Part shown: piece after piece, positions 1 through 9,612 of the stretch
Layout of the letters: each line of letters starts with the position of its first letter
Numbering within the stretch: position 1 is the stretch's first letter
Source of the DNA: Oleispira sp036960605
GTDB taxonomy: Bacteria; Pseudomonadota; Gammaproteobacteria; Pseudomonadales; Oceanobacteraceae
Reading direction: 5' to 3'
NCBI GenBank assembly: GCA_036960605.1
Contig: JBALXI010000011.1
Span: 49,805-113,804, forward strand
DNA length: 64,000 nt
Translations under genes and position numbers: made by a program
Notes under the pieces: generated by a model
The model's database searches: none
Told to the model about the DNA's origin: nothing
The model's input: the letters and a program-made list of their open reading frames with translations, nothing else

Positions 1-78
1 TTTGGATTCTTCCAAAAGACGATGAATCAACAAGCATGGCAAGAATGTGCTGACTGGCTTACAGAGCAATCAATCTAA
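1..78 (+). CDS. Alpha/beta hydrolase, C-terminal end only (cut by window edge)
   Basis: An open frame enters from the left edge and stops at a TAA. Its last 25 residues (FGFFQKTMNQQAW, then ADWL near the end) closely match the C-terminus of the next gene, which ends HFGFFKKNMNKKAW and then QWLEN. It is therefore the tail of a paralogue of the downstream alpha/beta hydrolase, and the two probably arose by tandem duplication. Nothing more can be said because the catalytic part lies outside the window. Confidence 0.75.
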   Translation, partial: FGFFQKTMNQQAWQECADWLTEQSI

Positions 79-291
79 CCTTAAAAAATCACCCCATCAT
101 TCTTCTGAATGGAGAATGAAGGTATTTTCCTTATACTAAATATCCATTCATTACAAAATAGTAATCGAAACAAACAATTAGAATATTATTCTAGCGATTT
201 TAAGATTTACGTTATACAACCTATCTAGGCTCTCGTTTTGAGAAGGAGCCGGTTTCATAAGTTTCAGCATGAAAATAGATAAGGTGATTAT

Positions 292-1143
292 ATGACCATT
301 AAAAATTTAACCATCACCACAGCAGATGGTTACCAGCTAAAAGCCAGCGAGTTCACGCCCATTAATAGCAATGGCATTGGGCTTATTATCAATGGTGCTA
401 CCGGTGTTATTCGAAAGTACTATCAAGCCTTTGCCGAATTTTTAACTGAGCAAGGTTTCACTGTTTTAACCTATGAATTTAGAGGTATCGGTGAAAGCAC
501 TCAAGCTTCTGACAGCGCTCTAGCCCCTTCAATGATCCATTGGGGCCAACACGACATGGACGCCGTACTGAGCTTCTTTATAGATCGTCATCCTGAACTG
601 AATATCAAAGGCATCGGTCATTCTATCGGCGGCCAATTACTGGGAATAATGCCGGATAATAACCGTTACGAAAGCTTCCTCAATATTGCCTCACAGCATA
701 TTTATTGGAAAAATTGGCCGCTAAAAGATAGACCCTTAAGTATTCTTTTCTTCTTCGCTATCTTGCCTATTTTTTACAAGCTAACCGGTGGCCTGCCATC
801 TTGGGTATTAGGCGCAGAATATTTACCAAAACAGGTCGCACGTGATTGGAGTCGCTTTGGTCGTAAAAAAGCCTACATTGCTGATGCGAATGGCCAGCCA
901 TTACGAGAAGGTTTCAGCGCTTTTAAAGGGAAGATGCGCTTATACAGCATGGCGGATGATAAACGTTTTGCGCCACCCAATTGTGTGCGTGAACTGGAAA
1001 AGCTTTACCACAATGCAGAAACTGATATTCAAACCTTTCACCCTGAAGATTATGGAATGAAAGCGATTGATCATTTTGGTTTCTTTAAAAAGAATATGAA
1101 TAAAAAGGCGTGGTTTGAAAGTGCCCAGTGGTTGGAAAATTAA
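292..1143 (+). CDS. Alpha/beta hydrolase family protein
   Basis: A 283-residue predicted serine hydrolase of the alpha/beta fold (COG4757-like). The nucleophile elbow GHSIGG lies at residues 109-114, with Ser111 as likely nucleophile. An oxyanion-type INGATG segment is near residue 34, and a late DHFGFF motif probably supplies the catalytic histidine. There is no signal peptide, so it is probably cytoplasmic. The ATG follows AAGGTGAT, a usable ribosome binding site. A paralogue's tail lies immediately upstream on the same strand. The substrate is unknown; esters or acyl thioesters would fit the lipid-rich neighbourhood, but that is inference. Confidence 0.8.
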   Translation: MTIKNLTITTADGYQLKASEFTPINSNGIGLIINGATGVIRKYYQAFAEFLTEQGFTVLTYEFRGIGESTQASDSALAPSMIHWGQHDMDAVLSFFIDRHPELNIKGIGHSIGGQLLGIMPDNNRYESFLNIASQHIYWKNWPLKDRPLSILFFFAILPIFYKLTGGLPSWVLGAEYLPKQVARDWSRFGRKKAYIADANGQPLREGFSAFKGKMRLYSMADDKRFAPPNCVRELEKLYHNAETDIQTFHPEDYGMKAIDHFGFFKKNMNKKAWFESAQWLEN

Positions 1144-1192
1144 TAGTGGTTAGCAAACTCAACGCATAAAATAAATCAATAGACATAAAAAA

Positions 1193-1225
1193 ACCCACAA
1201 CAGATATCCTCTGCGGTGGGTTTTA
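1193..1225. terminator. Bidirectional rho-independent terminator
   Basis: A hairpin with CCCAC/GTGGG arms and an inner CAGA/TCTG stem is flanked by an A-run on the left and a T-run on the right. It lies between the convergent hydrolase and thiolase genes and can serve both strands. Confidence 0.75.
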
Positions 1226-1289
1226 GTGCATCGGTGAGAATGCAGCTTATTTTAATATAAGCTTCTTTTTAATTTTTTCTACATTGCAA

Positions 1290-2576
1290 CTACTTAGCTT
1301 CAAGAATGGCAACAACACCCTGGCCACCAGCCGCACAGATAGAGATAAGACCGCGGCCAGACCCCTTCTCTTCTAGCATTTTAGCCAAAGAAGAAACAAG
1401 ACGACCACCGGTTGCTGCAAATGGGTGACCCGTTGCAATAGAAGAACCATTAACGTTCAACTTGCTGCGATCGATAGAACCCATAGCGCCATCACGGCCT
1501 AGCTTCTCTTTACAGAAGGTCTCGTCTTCCCACGCTTTAAGTGTTGAAGAAACAACACCGGCGAACGCTTCATGAATTTCGTAGAAGTCGAAATCTTGCA
1601 AGGTTAAACCTGCACGATCTAGCATGTTAGATACCGCATAGGCTGGCGCCATCAACAGACCTTCAGCATCTTTACTGACGAAATCAACAGCAGCAGTCTC
1701 ATAAAAAGAAAGATAAGCACGCACTGGCAAGTTATTTTCTTTTGCCCATTCTTCAGACGCTAATAATACACAAGAAGCACCATCAGTTAATGCAGAAGAG
1801 TTCGCTGCAGTTAATGTACCTTTGCCTGACTTTTTATCGAAAGCTGGCTTTAACGACGCCATTTTTTCTAAGTTAGGTTCGCGTGCAAGATTATCTTTTT
1901 CTAACCCTTGAAAAGGCGTTACCAAGTCATTGAAGAAACCACGATCGTAAGCGGCTAAAAGATTCTTATGGCTGTTAAAACCAATCTCGTCCTGCTCTTC
2001 GCGAGTAATGCCCCACTCTTTAACAGTGATCTCAGTATGCTCACCCATCGACTTATTCGTGCGCGGCTCACCGTTACGAGGCAATGAAGGTGCTAGGTGC
2101 TTAGGACGAATCTTAGATAGCAACTTCAAACGCTGACCTGTGGTTTTAGCACGGTTAACATCTAATAGAATCTTACGTAAACCTTCAGAAACACCAATCG
2201 GTGCATCAGACGTGGTATCAGAACCACCGGCAATACCACAATCGATATGGCCTAAAGCGATTTTGTTAGCCACCTGCATACACGCCTGAAGACCCGTACC
2301 GCAAGCTTGCTGAATATCAGTCGCTGGCGTCATTGGGTGCAATGATGTGCTTAATACACATTCACGCGCTAGGTTGAAATCACGGCTGTGCTTAATAACA
2401 GCGCCGGCAACCACTTCGCCGATTTTTTTACCTTGCAGATCATAACGGTTGATTAAACCATTCAATGCCGCGGTTAACATGTCTTGGTTAGACGCGTATG
2501 AATAAACAGTATTCGAACGTGCGAAAGGGATACGGTTACCACCAATGATGGCTACTCGACGAATTTGCTGTGTCAT
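1290..2576 (-). CDS. fadI: Acetyl-CoA C-acyltransferase (FadI-type thiolase)
   Basis: A 428-residue thiolase, the last step of beta-oxidation: thiolytic cleavage of 3-ketoacyl-CoA. The acylated cysteine sits in QQACGTGLQA (Cys92), the catalytic histidine in EIHEAFAG near residue 350, and the second cysteine in the C-terminal CAAGGQG motif (Cys414). The length is close to FadI (about 436 residues). It is divergent from a long FabG-type reductase, with about 270-400 bp between them depending on that gene's start. A thiolase next to a long FabG is a recurrent pair in marine and pseudomonad genomes. A biosynthetic acetyl-CoA acetyltransferase role is less likely given the FadI-like length and insert. 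Confidence 0.85.
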   Translation of the reverse strand: MTQQIRRVAIIGGNRIPFARSNTVYSYASNQDMLTAALNGLINRYDLQGKKIGEVVAGAVIKHSRDFNLARECVLSTSLHPMTPATDIQQACGTGLQACMQVANKIALGHIDCGIAGGSDTTSDAPIGVSEGLRKILLDVNRAKTTGQRLKLLSKIRPKHLAPSLPRNGEPRTNKSMGEHTEITVKEWGITREEQDEIGFNSHKNLLAAYDRGFFNDLVTPFQGLEKDNLAREPNLEKMASLKPAFDKKSGKGTLTAANSSALTDGASCVLLASEEWAKENNLPVRAYLSFYETAAVDFVSKDAEGLLMAPAYAVSNMLDRAGLTLQDFDFYEIHEAFAGVVSSTLKAWEDETFCKEKLGRDGAMGSIDRSKLNVNGSSIATGHPFAATGGRLVSSLAKMLEEKGSGRGLISICAAGGQGVVAILEAK

Positions 2577-2978
2577 GTTGTGTTCCTATTTAATTTGGGC
2601 TATCTAATGCTAACCAAAGGCTAACCAAAGCTAATAACATCTAACGACCATTAGCGACTACCAACACTGGGCTTGGGCCTAGATGTACAGGCCTCATCAC
2701 CACTAATAAAACTTTAGAACTTGAGTCTACCTGTTAGACAGGTTCTCGCATTGGCTGAACTGACGCAAGATGCATTCAAACGGTCAATTAATTGTTGTAG
2801 GATAGCTGCTCTAATCTGTTTACCTTGGTAGCAATGTATCCAGCGTTTTGTGCTCGATACGGTTTACTCGCTACCTTACTCACTGAGAGTGAGTACATAC
2901 CAACCTAATATAGACAAACTTAGTACAGCTTATATTCAAACCATTAAGCGACTATCTAAAGAAGAGTGGAACGATATC

Positions 2979-4397
2979 ATGGGCAATTTTTACGAAAGCA
3001 TGTTGAATTCAGGCATGGGCCGCAAAGTATTAAGCACCGTTGGCCTACCAACACCGATTGAACTAAACCGCTATAGCGCCAGCCAGGCGACGTTCTTAGA
3101 AGGTAATATTTTAGTCGGTACCGCTAAAAATGGTGAGCTAATTTCGGATATCGTGCGTAACTTAGGTGAATCTGATGCGAATATCTTTTTCCCATCGGCT
3201 GCAACTACTGCTAACGAAATCGTTAAAGCAGGCGCTGATCACTCCGTTAAAGTGACTCAAGTTGAGTGCCAAAAAGGCATGACCGAAAAATTCAACGCCG
3301 TTATTTTTGATGCTTCTGGCATTGAAGACGGTGAAGGTTTAACGCAGCTATATACCTTCTTTAACCCAATCATGCGCAGCCTGACGTCTAACGCGCGCGT
3401 TATTGTAATTGGCCGTCCGCACATGAAAGCCAAAAATGGTGAAAAAGCGGCCGCAATGCGTGCACTTGAAGGTTTCACTCGCTCTGTTGCAAAAGAAATT
3501 GGTAAAAAGAGCTCTACGTCTCAAGTTGCTTACATTGAAGAAGGCGCTGAGAAGCAAATGGACTCAACGGTTCGCTTCCTAGTCTCGGCTAAGTCTGCCT
3601 ATGTTGCAGGTCAGGTGATTCATGTTCGCAAAGGCGAAGAGGTTAAATACCCTGATTGGCATAAGCCTCTAGCGGGTAAAGTAGCGTTAGTGACAGGTGC
3701 TTCTCGTGGTATTGGTGAATCAATCGCTCGTACTCTTTCACGTGATGGCGCAACGGTTCTAGGCTTGGATATTCCACCGGCAGAAGCGGATCTTAATGCA
3801 GTAATGGCTGAAATCGGTGGCGAATGCCTTTTAGCTGACATCTCTTCTAAAGAAGCCCCTGCTCTAATTGCAGCCAAGCTGAAAGAGATGGGTGGCGCTG
3901 ATATCGTGGTTCATAACGCCGGTATTACTCGCGATAAGACCTTAGCAAACATGCCTGAGCACTGGTGGAACATGACCATCGCGATCAACTTGTCTGCCGA
4001 AGAGCACATCAATAACGAATTATTCAAGACGGATGCGATCAATGCCGGTGGCAGCATCATCTGCGTATCGTCTATGAACGGTATTGCCGGTCAAATGGGC
4101 CAGACTAACTATGCCGCATCTAAAGCCGGTGTGATTGGTTATGTTCAATACATGGCTGACGAACTCGCAGCAAAGAACATCACGATTAATGCCGTTGCGC
4201 CTGGCTTCATTGAAACAGCCATGACCGATGCGATTCCGATGATGACGCGTGAAATAGGCCGTCGTTTAAACTCATTGTCTCAAGGCGGTAAGCCGGTCGA
4301 TGTTGCTGAAACAATCGCTTTCTTTGCTAACCCTGCTTCCAGCGGCGTTACGGGCAACGTAGTGCGTGTTTGTGGTCAGTCTTTAGTCGGTGCATAA
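2979..4397 (+). CDS. High-molecular-weight 3-oxoacyl-ACP/CoA reductase (FabG4-like SDR)
   Basis: A two-part short-chain dehydrogenase. The first ~220 residues form a degenerate Rossmann-like domain. The second is an active SDR with the TGASRGIG cofactor motif, NAG (HNAGITRD) and the catalytic YAASK. This is the architecture of the ~450-residue FabG4 class, which reduces 3-ketoacyl thioesters with NAD(P)H. The frame is open upstream to 2850, but the ATG at 2979 gives the expected length (472 aa) and follows a GAGTGGA purine stretch, so it is preferred. It is divergent from the FadI thiolase, which suggests a role in fatty acyl-CoA metabolism. The exact chain-length preference cannot be read from sequence. 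Confidence 0.85.
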   Translation: MGNFYESMLNSGMGRKVLSTVGLPTPIELNRYSASQATFLEGNILVGTAKNGELISDIVRNLGESDANIFFPSAATTANEIVKAGADHSVKVTQVECQKGMTEKFNAVIFDASGIEDGEGLTQLYTFFNPIMRSLTSNARVIVIGRPHMKAKNGEKAAAMRALEGFTRSVAKEIGKKSSTSQVAYIEEGAEKQMDSTVRFLVSAKSAYVAGQVIHVRKGEEVKYPDWHKPLAGKVALVTGASRGIGESIARTLSRDGATVLGLDIPPAEADLNAVMAEIGGECLLADISSKEAPALIAAKLKEMGGADIVVHNAGITRDKTLANMPEHWWNMTIAINLSAEEHINNELFKTDAINAGGSIICVSSMNGIAGQMGQTNYAASKAGVIGYVQYMADELAAKNITINAVAPGFIETAMTDAIPMMTREIGRRLNSLSQGGKPVDVAETIAFFANPASSGVTGNVVRVCGQSLVGA

Positions 4398-4426
4398 GCA
4401 CTGATAATTGATCAATGCGAGACCCT

Positions 4427-4461
4427 AAAGCCCTGCTATGAGAATAGTAGGGCTTTTTTTT
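4427..4461 (+). terminator. Rho-independent terminator after the long fabG
   Basis: AAAGCCCTGCTAT pairs with ATAGTAGGGCTTT around a short loop and is followed by a T-run. It lies about 30 bp past the reductase stop codon. Confidence 0.85.
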
Positions 4462-4740
4462 GAGCTCTCTTTAATAAGCACAAGTGCAAACCGAATAACT
4501 TAATCTAAACTTGAAGGAAGATGTCTTTTTACTATTAGCTTAGCCTGCAAGGAACAACATGCCGTTAATGTCGTCCGCTCAAGAGACTAAAGCTTATTAA
4601 AGAAGACATCCGAATGCTCCACGACCCTTCCACCAGCGAGGTACTTCGAGCCTTTAAAAATAAAACGTTGGAAGCATCCGCTCTGACATTAGAAGTTCGT
4701 GGTATTTAATCAATTTTTATCAAAGGATTAACAGGTCCTT
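4462..4740. other. Intergenic leader of the GGDEF gene, with a possible small ORF
   Basis: There is no established gene. A 31-codon plus-strand frame (ATG at 4615 to TAA at 4710) begins MLHDPSTSEVLRAFKNK and has only a weak AAGAAGA ribosome site. A near-perfect inverted repeat (AGATGTCTTTTT about 4519 against AAAGAAGACATCC about 4601) encloses the preceding 80 bp and could form a long leader stem. Both are low-confidence observations. Confidence 0.25.
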
Positions 4741-6468
4741 ATGTCACTGAGATTTTTAATTCCAATATTGCTAATCGCATTCACTTTATTGTTAACGTTA
4801 TTTGGTTATTCAATTATTCGTAGTGATTTGACTGCAGATATTGAACAACAAAGCTTGCGCTATATGAATATAGAGCTGAGCAAAATGCAATCTCTGCTTG
4901 AACCGCTGTTAGCAAAAAAAGATATTCGAGCCATCAAATCGCTACAAGCCTTTAAAGCCTCAGAGCTAGATAATGCCGCCATGATCATCGTTAACGAAAA
5001 AAACGAAATTGTAGCCTCTAGTAATCAACGTGACTTACTGAATCACTGGACCACAAGTCAATTTAACATTTCAAAAAAACAAGTAGAAAAAACATTAAAA
5101 ACAACTAACCACCAGACTGTTTTCTCCCCAAATAGAAATTTCTTAGATGGCTATATCAGTCTCTGCGTACGGGATATTCCACTAGCATTACGCAGCCGTT
5201 CTTGCGGCTTCCTTTATTACCAACTTGATATTTCTTACCGCCAACAACAAGCCCGAGTCTGGCTTTTCAAACAGTCTGTTTACATAGCTCTCGGCAGTAG
5301 CATTGCGGCATTATTCCTGGTAATCATTCTTCATTTAAGAATCACTCGACGAGTATTGAAAATTAAAAACATGCTAAATTTATGGGCTAAAGGAGATCGC
5401 AGAGCTCAAATCATATTATCTGGAAAAGACGAGTTGGTTGAAATTGCTAACATAACAAACTCACTGGTTACACAGTTTGCTAGCGATGAAAAATCATTAA
5501 TCTTTAATCAGCAAGTTAACGATGCGATTATTCAAAGTGCTAACTACAGCATTATAGCGACAGATACTAAGGGAATAATTACAACCTTTAATTCATCAGC
5601 CGAGAAGCTTCTAGGTTATGACAAAGACGAGTTAATAAACGCTAAAAGCCCCGATGTTTTCCACGATATTCCTGAAGTCCTCGCCCGTAATGAAGTAATT
5701 TCAAAAGAACTAGGCATTAATATTCGCCCGGGTTTCGAAACCTTTGTTGCTAAAGCTCGCCAGGGGAAAATTGATGAAAATAATTGGACCTACATACATA
5801 AGAATGGCAACAAAATCCCCGTGCGCTTATCCGTTACCGCCCTGTATGATTCACATGGCCACATATCAGGATTTTTAGGCATCGCATTTGATATCAGTGA
5901 GCAGCTACAAGCCGAAGAGAAGCTTGAGCAACTGGCTTACTTCGATCAGTTAACTCAGTTGCCTAATCGAATGCTCTATCACGACCGTTTAAACCAGAGC
6001 ATCGCATTCGCCGAGCGACAAAAATCACACTTTTCTATTTTCTTCTTAGATTTAGATAAGTTCAAATTCGTCAATGATAATTACGGGCACGAGGTAGGTG
6101 ATAAATTATTAGTCCGTGTTGCCGACATTTTGACTCATTGTGTACGTAAGTCTGATACCGTCGCGCGCTTAGGCGGCGATGAATTCACCGTTATCCTACC
6201 CGGACTCGATAGCCAATACGATAAAATTGCTGTCGGTCTGATTGCCGAAAATATCATTAATAAACTTGCTGAAGACATTTTAATCGATGGTCACATTCTA
6301 CAAATCGGTGCAAGTATTGGCATTGCTATCTATCCGCAACATGGAGCCGAAGCCATCGCGCTCAATAAGCATGCTGATATCGCTATGTATCAAGCAAAAG
6401 ATCATGGCCGCAGCCAATATTCCTTTTATGACCCGAAGCAAGATACTACATTGGCCAATTCAGACTAG
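4741..6468 (+). CDS. Membrane-bound PAS-GGDEF diguanylate cyclase
   Basis: A 575-residue signalling protein that should make cyclic-di-GMP from GTP. A first membrane helix (residues ~5-25) is followed by a periplasmic sensor region (~26-175) and a second helix (~178-198). Then come a HAMP-like linker, a PAS domain (~260-390, with a PAC tail FLGIAFDISEQ) and a C-terminal GGDEF domain. The GGDEF signature is intact (RLGGDEF, ~residue 478). An RxxD product-inhibition site (RKSD) lies five residues before the signature. There is no EAL domain. It stands alone between two terminators or gaps, so its regulated partner is unknown. Confidence 0.9.
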   Translation: MSLRFLIPILLIAFTLLLTLFGYSIIRSDLTADIEQQSLRYMNIELSKMQSLLEPLLAKKDIRAIKSLQAFKASELDNAAMIIVNEKNEIVASSNQRDLLNHWTTSQFNISKKQVEKTLKTTNHQTVFSPNRNFLDGYISLCVRDIPLALRSRSCGFLYYQLDISYRQQQARVWLFKQSVYIALGSSIAALFLVIILHLRITRRVLKIKNMLNLWAKGDRRAQIILSGKDELVEIANITNSLVTQFASDEKSLIFNQQVNDAIIQSANYSIIATDTKGIITTFNSSAEKLLGYDKDELINAKSPDVFHDIPEVLARNEVISKELGINIRPGFETFVAKARQGKIDENNWTYIHKNGNKIPVRLSVTALYDSHGHISGFLGIAFDISEQLQAEEKLEQLAYFDQLTQLPNRMLYHDRLNQSIAFAERQKSHFSIFFLDLDKFKFVNDNYGHEVGDKLLVRVADILTHCVRKSDTVARLGGDEFTVILPGLDSQYDKIAVGLIAENIINKLAEDILIDGHILQIGASIGIAIYPQHGAEAIALNKHADIAMYQAKDHGRSQYSFYDPKQDTTLANSD

Positions 6469-6550
6469 TTCTTGTCCGGTTTGAACAGGTATTCTCACAA
6501 ATATCTCCGTACACTCATAGCGACATATCGAATAGTAAACGGACGAATTC

Positions 6551-8611
6551 ATGAAAATAAAATCATTAATAATCAATTCCTCTGCTCTACCCAAAGTTGC
6601 GTTTATTTCTCTTATTGCGCTCACTTCGGCTTGCAGCAATAACGATGCTTTAGTCACCGCCCCAGGCGCTGACCTACAAGGCCATACCGCGCCTACCGCC
6701 GCGACGATAAAAGCCAATAAAAGCGTGCTTGAACAACTGCCTTTCAGCAATCAACAAGATTTTGAAGATGCCAACCGTGGACTCATTGCCAGCCTAGATT
6801 CTCTGGTGACTAAAAATGCCGCTGGTGAAAGCATCTGGGATATGGATGCCTACGACTTCATCGAATATAAAGGTATCGACGGACAGTCTCCTGATAGTGT
6901 TAACCCAAGCTTATGGCGTCAGGCTAGTCTGAACAACATACATGGCCTATTCAAAGTCAGCGACGGTATTTACCAATTGCGCGGTTTCGACCTCGCGAAT
7001 ATGACGCTGATTGAAGGAGACACAGGCTGGATCGTTGTCGACCCGTTAACCGCTAAAGAAACGTCCAAAGCCGCTTTCGACTTTGCTCAGAAACATCTGG
7101 GTACTAAGCCCATTACCGCTATCTTATTTACCCATAGCCACCTAGACCATTTTGGTGGCGCTTTAGGTTTAGTAACCTCAGAGCAAGTTAAACAGCAAGG
7201 CATCCGGGTTATTGCACCAGAAGGCTTTATGGAAGAAGCCACCAGTGAAAATATCATTGCCGGTACTGCTATGAGCCGCCGTGCAATGTTTATGTATGGT
7301 AAACGGTTAGCGCGCAACGAACGTGGACATGTGGGCACAGGCTTAGGCAAAGGACCTGCATTTGGCTCGTTCAGTATTTTAGCACCGACAGAGCTGGTCA
7401 ATGCAGCCACCTCTGAAGTCGAAGTGGATGGTATTCGCTTCGAATTTCAATATACTCCGGGCTCTGAAGCCCCCGCTGAATTTACCTTCTACCTACCCGA
7501 TCATAAAGCTTTTTGCGGAGCAGAAGTTGTCTCTCGTAACATGCATAACCTCTATACGTTACGTGGCGCTAAGGTACGTGATGCTTTGAAGTGGAGCAGC
7601 TACATTGATCAAGCGCGCATACAGTTTTCCAGCGCTGATACCTATTTTGGTAGCCATCATTGGCCAATGTGGGGACAAGAGAATATTCAAAATTTCTTGA
7701 AGCTGCAGCGTGATGGTTATAAATACATTCACGATCAAAGCGTGCGTTTATTTAATGGCGGTGCGACGCCCAATGAAGTAGCTGAAGAAATCACCTTACC
7801 TGAAAACTTGCGCACCTCATTTCCGAACCGAGGCTATTACGGCACGCTTAAACATAATGCCAAAGCCGTATACCAAAACTACTTAGGCTGGTACGACGCT
7901 AACCCTGCCAATCTTGACCCGTTACCACCACAGAATAGCGCCCAGCGTTATATCAAATTAATGGGTGGCATTGAGCAAGTCGTAGCACAGGCGCAAATCG
8001 CTTTTGATCAGGCAGAGGAAGATGCGGGGGCTTATCGTTGGGTCGCTGAGCTGCTAAACAAAGCCGTCTTTGCGGATCCTGAACATAAAGAAGCCAAAGC
8101 CTTATTGGCAAAAACCTACGACCAACTTGGCTATCAAGCTGAATCAGCACCTTGGCGTGATGTGTATTTAAGTGCTGCGTATGAGTTGCGCCATGGTGGC
8201 CCAGAGAAAGGCATCGATATCGCGTTAATGCGCGAAGTTCTGCTAGAAACTCCGGTAGAGCGTTTCTTTGATACCTTATCGATTCGTTTAAACGGCCCGA
8301 AAGCTGAAGGCAAAGATTATGCGATTAAGATCAACCTTACCGACAAGAACCTAAGCTACGTACTGAACTTAGAAAACTCTGTGCTGTATCACCAGAGTGC
8401 AGAGTCTTGGCTAAACAAAACGGCTGGCCCCATTAACGCCACCTTAAATGTTAAGCACGAACTTTTTATCGATATGCTCATCGGTCGTGCAGGATTAAAG
8501 GCAACGCTATTCTCTGATGACCTAACCATTGATGGCAGCAAACTTGATCTACTGGGCTTCTTGAGCTTATTTGATCGCCCAATGGGTGATTTCAATATCG
8601 TTATCCCATAG
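6551..8611 (+). CDS. Alkyl sulfatase, SdsA/YjcS type metallo-beta-lactamase lipoprotein
   Basis: A 686-residue enzyme expected to hydrolyse primary alkyl sulfates such as SDS to alcohol and sulfate. It has an N-terminal lipoprotein signal with lipobox LTSAC, so it is probably membrane-anchored in the periplasm. The zinc-binding THSHLDHFGG motif is near residue 195. The dimerisation domain follows, and a C-terminal SCP2-like lipid-binding domain occupies the last ~120 residues. The length matches SdsA1 (about 660 aa). It is monocistronic, with a strong terminator downstream. It fits a bacterium that uses long-chain surfactant or lipid substrates. Confidence 0.9.
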   Translation: MKIKSLIINSSALPKVAFISLIALTSACSNNDALVTAPGADLQGHTAPTAATIKANKSVLEQLPFSNQQDFEDANRGLIASLDSLVTKNAAGESIWDMDAYDFIEYKGIDGQSPDSVNPSLWRQASLNNIHGLFKVSDGIYQLRGFDLANMTLIEGDTGWIVVDPLTAKETSKAAFDFAQKHLGTKPITAILFTHSHLDHFGGALGLVTSEQVKQQGIRVIAPEGFMEEATSENIIAGTAMSRRAMFMYGKRLARNERGHVGTGLGKGPAFGSFSILAPTELVNAATSEVEVDGIRFEFQYTPGSEAPAEFTFYLPDHKAFCGAEVVSRNMHNLYTLRGAKVRDALKWSSYIDQARIQFSSADTYFGSHHWPMWGQENIQNFLKLQRDGYKYIHDQSVRLFNGGATPNEVAEEITLPENLRTSFPNRGYYGTLKHNAKAVYQNYLGWYDANPANLDPLPPQNSAQRYIKLMGGIEQVVAQAQIAFDQAEEDAGAYRWVAELLNKAVFADPEHKEAKALLAKTYDQLGYQAESAPWRDVYLSAAYELRHGGPEKGIDIALMREVLLETPVERFFDTLSIRLNGPKAEGKDYAIKINLTDKNLSYVLNLENSVLYHQSAESWLNKTAGPINATLNVKHELFIDMLIGRAGLKATLFSDDLTIDGSKLDLLGFLSLFDRPMGDFNIVIP

Positions 8612-8648
8612 AGCGCTTGAAGCACTAGCCCTTAAGGCATGAGTACAT

Positions 8649-8701
8649 GAGGCTTAAATAGGTGATTTCTGCACACTCTCACATATTTAAGCCTCTTTTT
8701 T
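8649..8701 (+). terminator. Rho-independent terminator after alkyl sulfatase
   Basis: GAGGCTTAAATA pairs perfectly with TATTTAAGCCTC across a 23-base loop and is followed by a run of Ts. Confidence 0.85.
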
Positions 8702-8769
8702 GCTAGCCTCTTTGTTGTTAGAATAGGGTTTTAGATTTACTGAGACTGCTTCTTTAGCAAAATAGCATT

Positions 8770-9591
8770 ATGGCCAAGACTAAGCGCGACATCCCAAATT
8801 TTCAGCTGCCGATTATTGAAACTCACTTTCACCTCGATTATTTGAAAGAAGGCAGTACTGAAGAGATTTTAGAGAAAGCACGCGCCATCGGTGTGGAACG
8901 CTTTATGACCATTGCCGTCTCCCCCGATAATCTAGAAAAGGTCATTGCACTAACTGAGAACCATGACGATGTTTATGGCACTCTAGGCATCCACCCTCAC
9001 GATGCTGAATTGTACACCGACGAAACTGAAGCCTTTATTCGTCAACACCTAGCACCCGAAAATCGCAGCCCTAAGCTAAGAGCCGTCGGTGAAATTGGCT
9101 TAGATTATTTTTACGATAACGCTGATCGCAAGATTCAACGGGATGTATTCGAGCGTCAATTACAAATTGCAGTCGATTTTCAATTACCCGTAGTGATTCA
9201 TACCCGCGAAGCCGATGAAGATATGCAAGCGATCCTAAGCAACTTTTCATCTTTAATGAGTGCGAACAAAGGGGTTATCCACAGCTTTACTTCCGGCATC
9301 GATCTAGCACGCTACTGTGTTGGCCAAGGCTTTAATTTAGGTATCAATGGCATAGTGACATTCGGCAAAGCCGACAACGTGCGTGAAGTTGTTGCAGATA
9401 CCCCGCTCGAAAAGCTGTTATTAGAAACCGACTCTCCTTTCTTAACACCGATGCCTTATCGCGGTAAAGAAAATGCACCGTGTTATTTGCCGTTTATTGC
9501 AGAGAAAATTGCGGAAGTGAAAGAAATATCTGTCGAAGCGGTGTTAGGACAATGCTATAAGAACTCTCTTGCGACCTTTTTTAATGACTAA
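8770..9591 (+). CDS. tatD: TatD family metal-dependent DNase
   Basis: A 273-residue TIM-barrel hydrolase. The metal-binding ETHFHLDY is near residue 20, GEIGLDYF near 113 and a conserved VIHTREAD near 147. The C-terminal LLLETDSPFL motif is near 222. The family removes 3' nucleotides and acts in DNA quality control. A second, more divergent TatD paralogue is at 26158-27072. The gene runs convergent to the ExeM-like nuclease with only 21 bp between stops. Confidence 0.9.
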   Translation: MAKTKRDIPNFQLPIIETHFHLDYLKEGSTEEILEKARAIGVERFMTIAVSPDNLEKVIALTENHDDVYGTLGIHPHDAELYTDETEAFIRQHLAPENRSPKLRAVGEIGLDYFYDNADRKIQRDVFERQLQIAVDFQLPVVIHTREADEDMQAILSNFSSLMSANKGVIHSFTSGIDLARYCVGQGFNLGINGIVTFGKADNVREVVADTPLEKLLLETDSPFLTPMPYRGKENAPCYLPFIAEKIAEVKEISVEAVLGQCYKNSLATFFND

Positions 9592-9612
9592 GCTTCTTTA
9601 ACGACTCATCGT

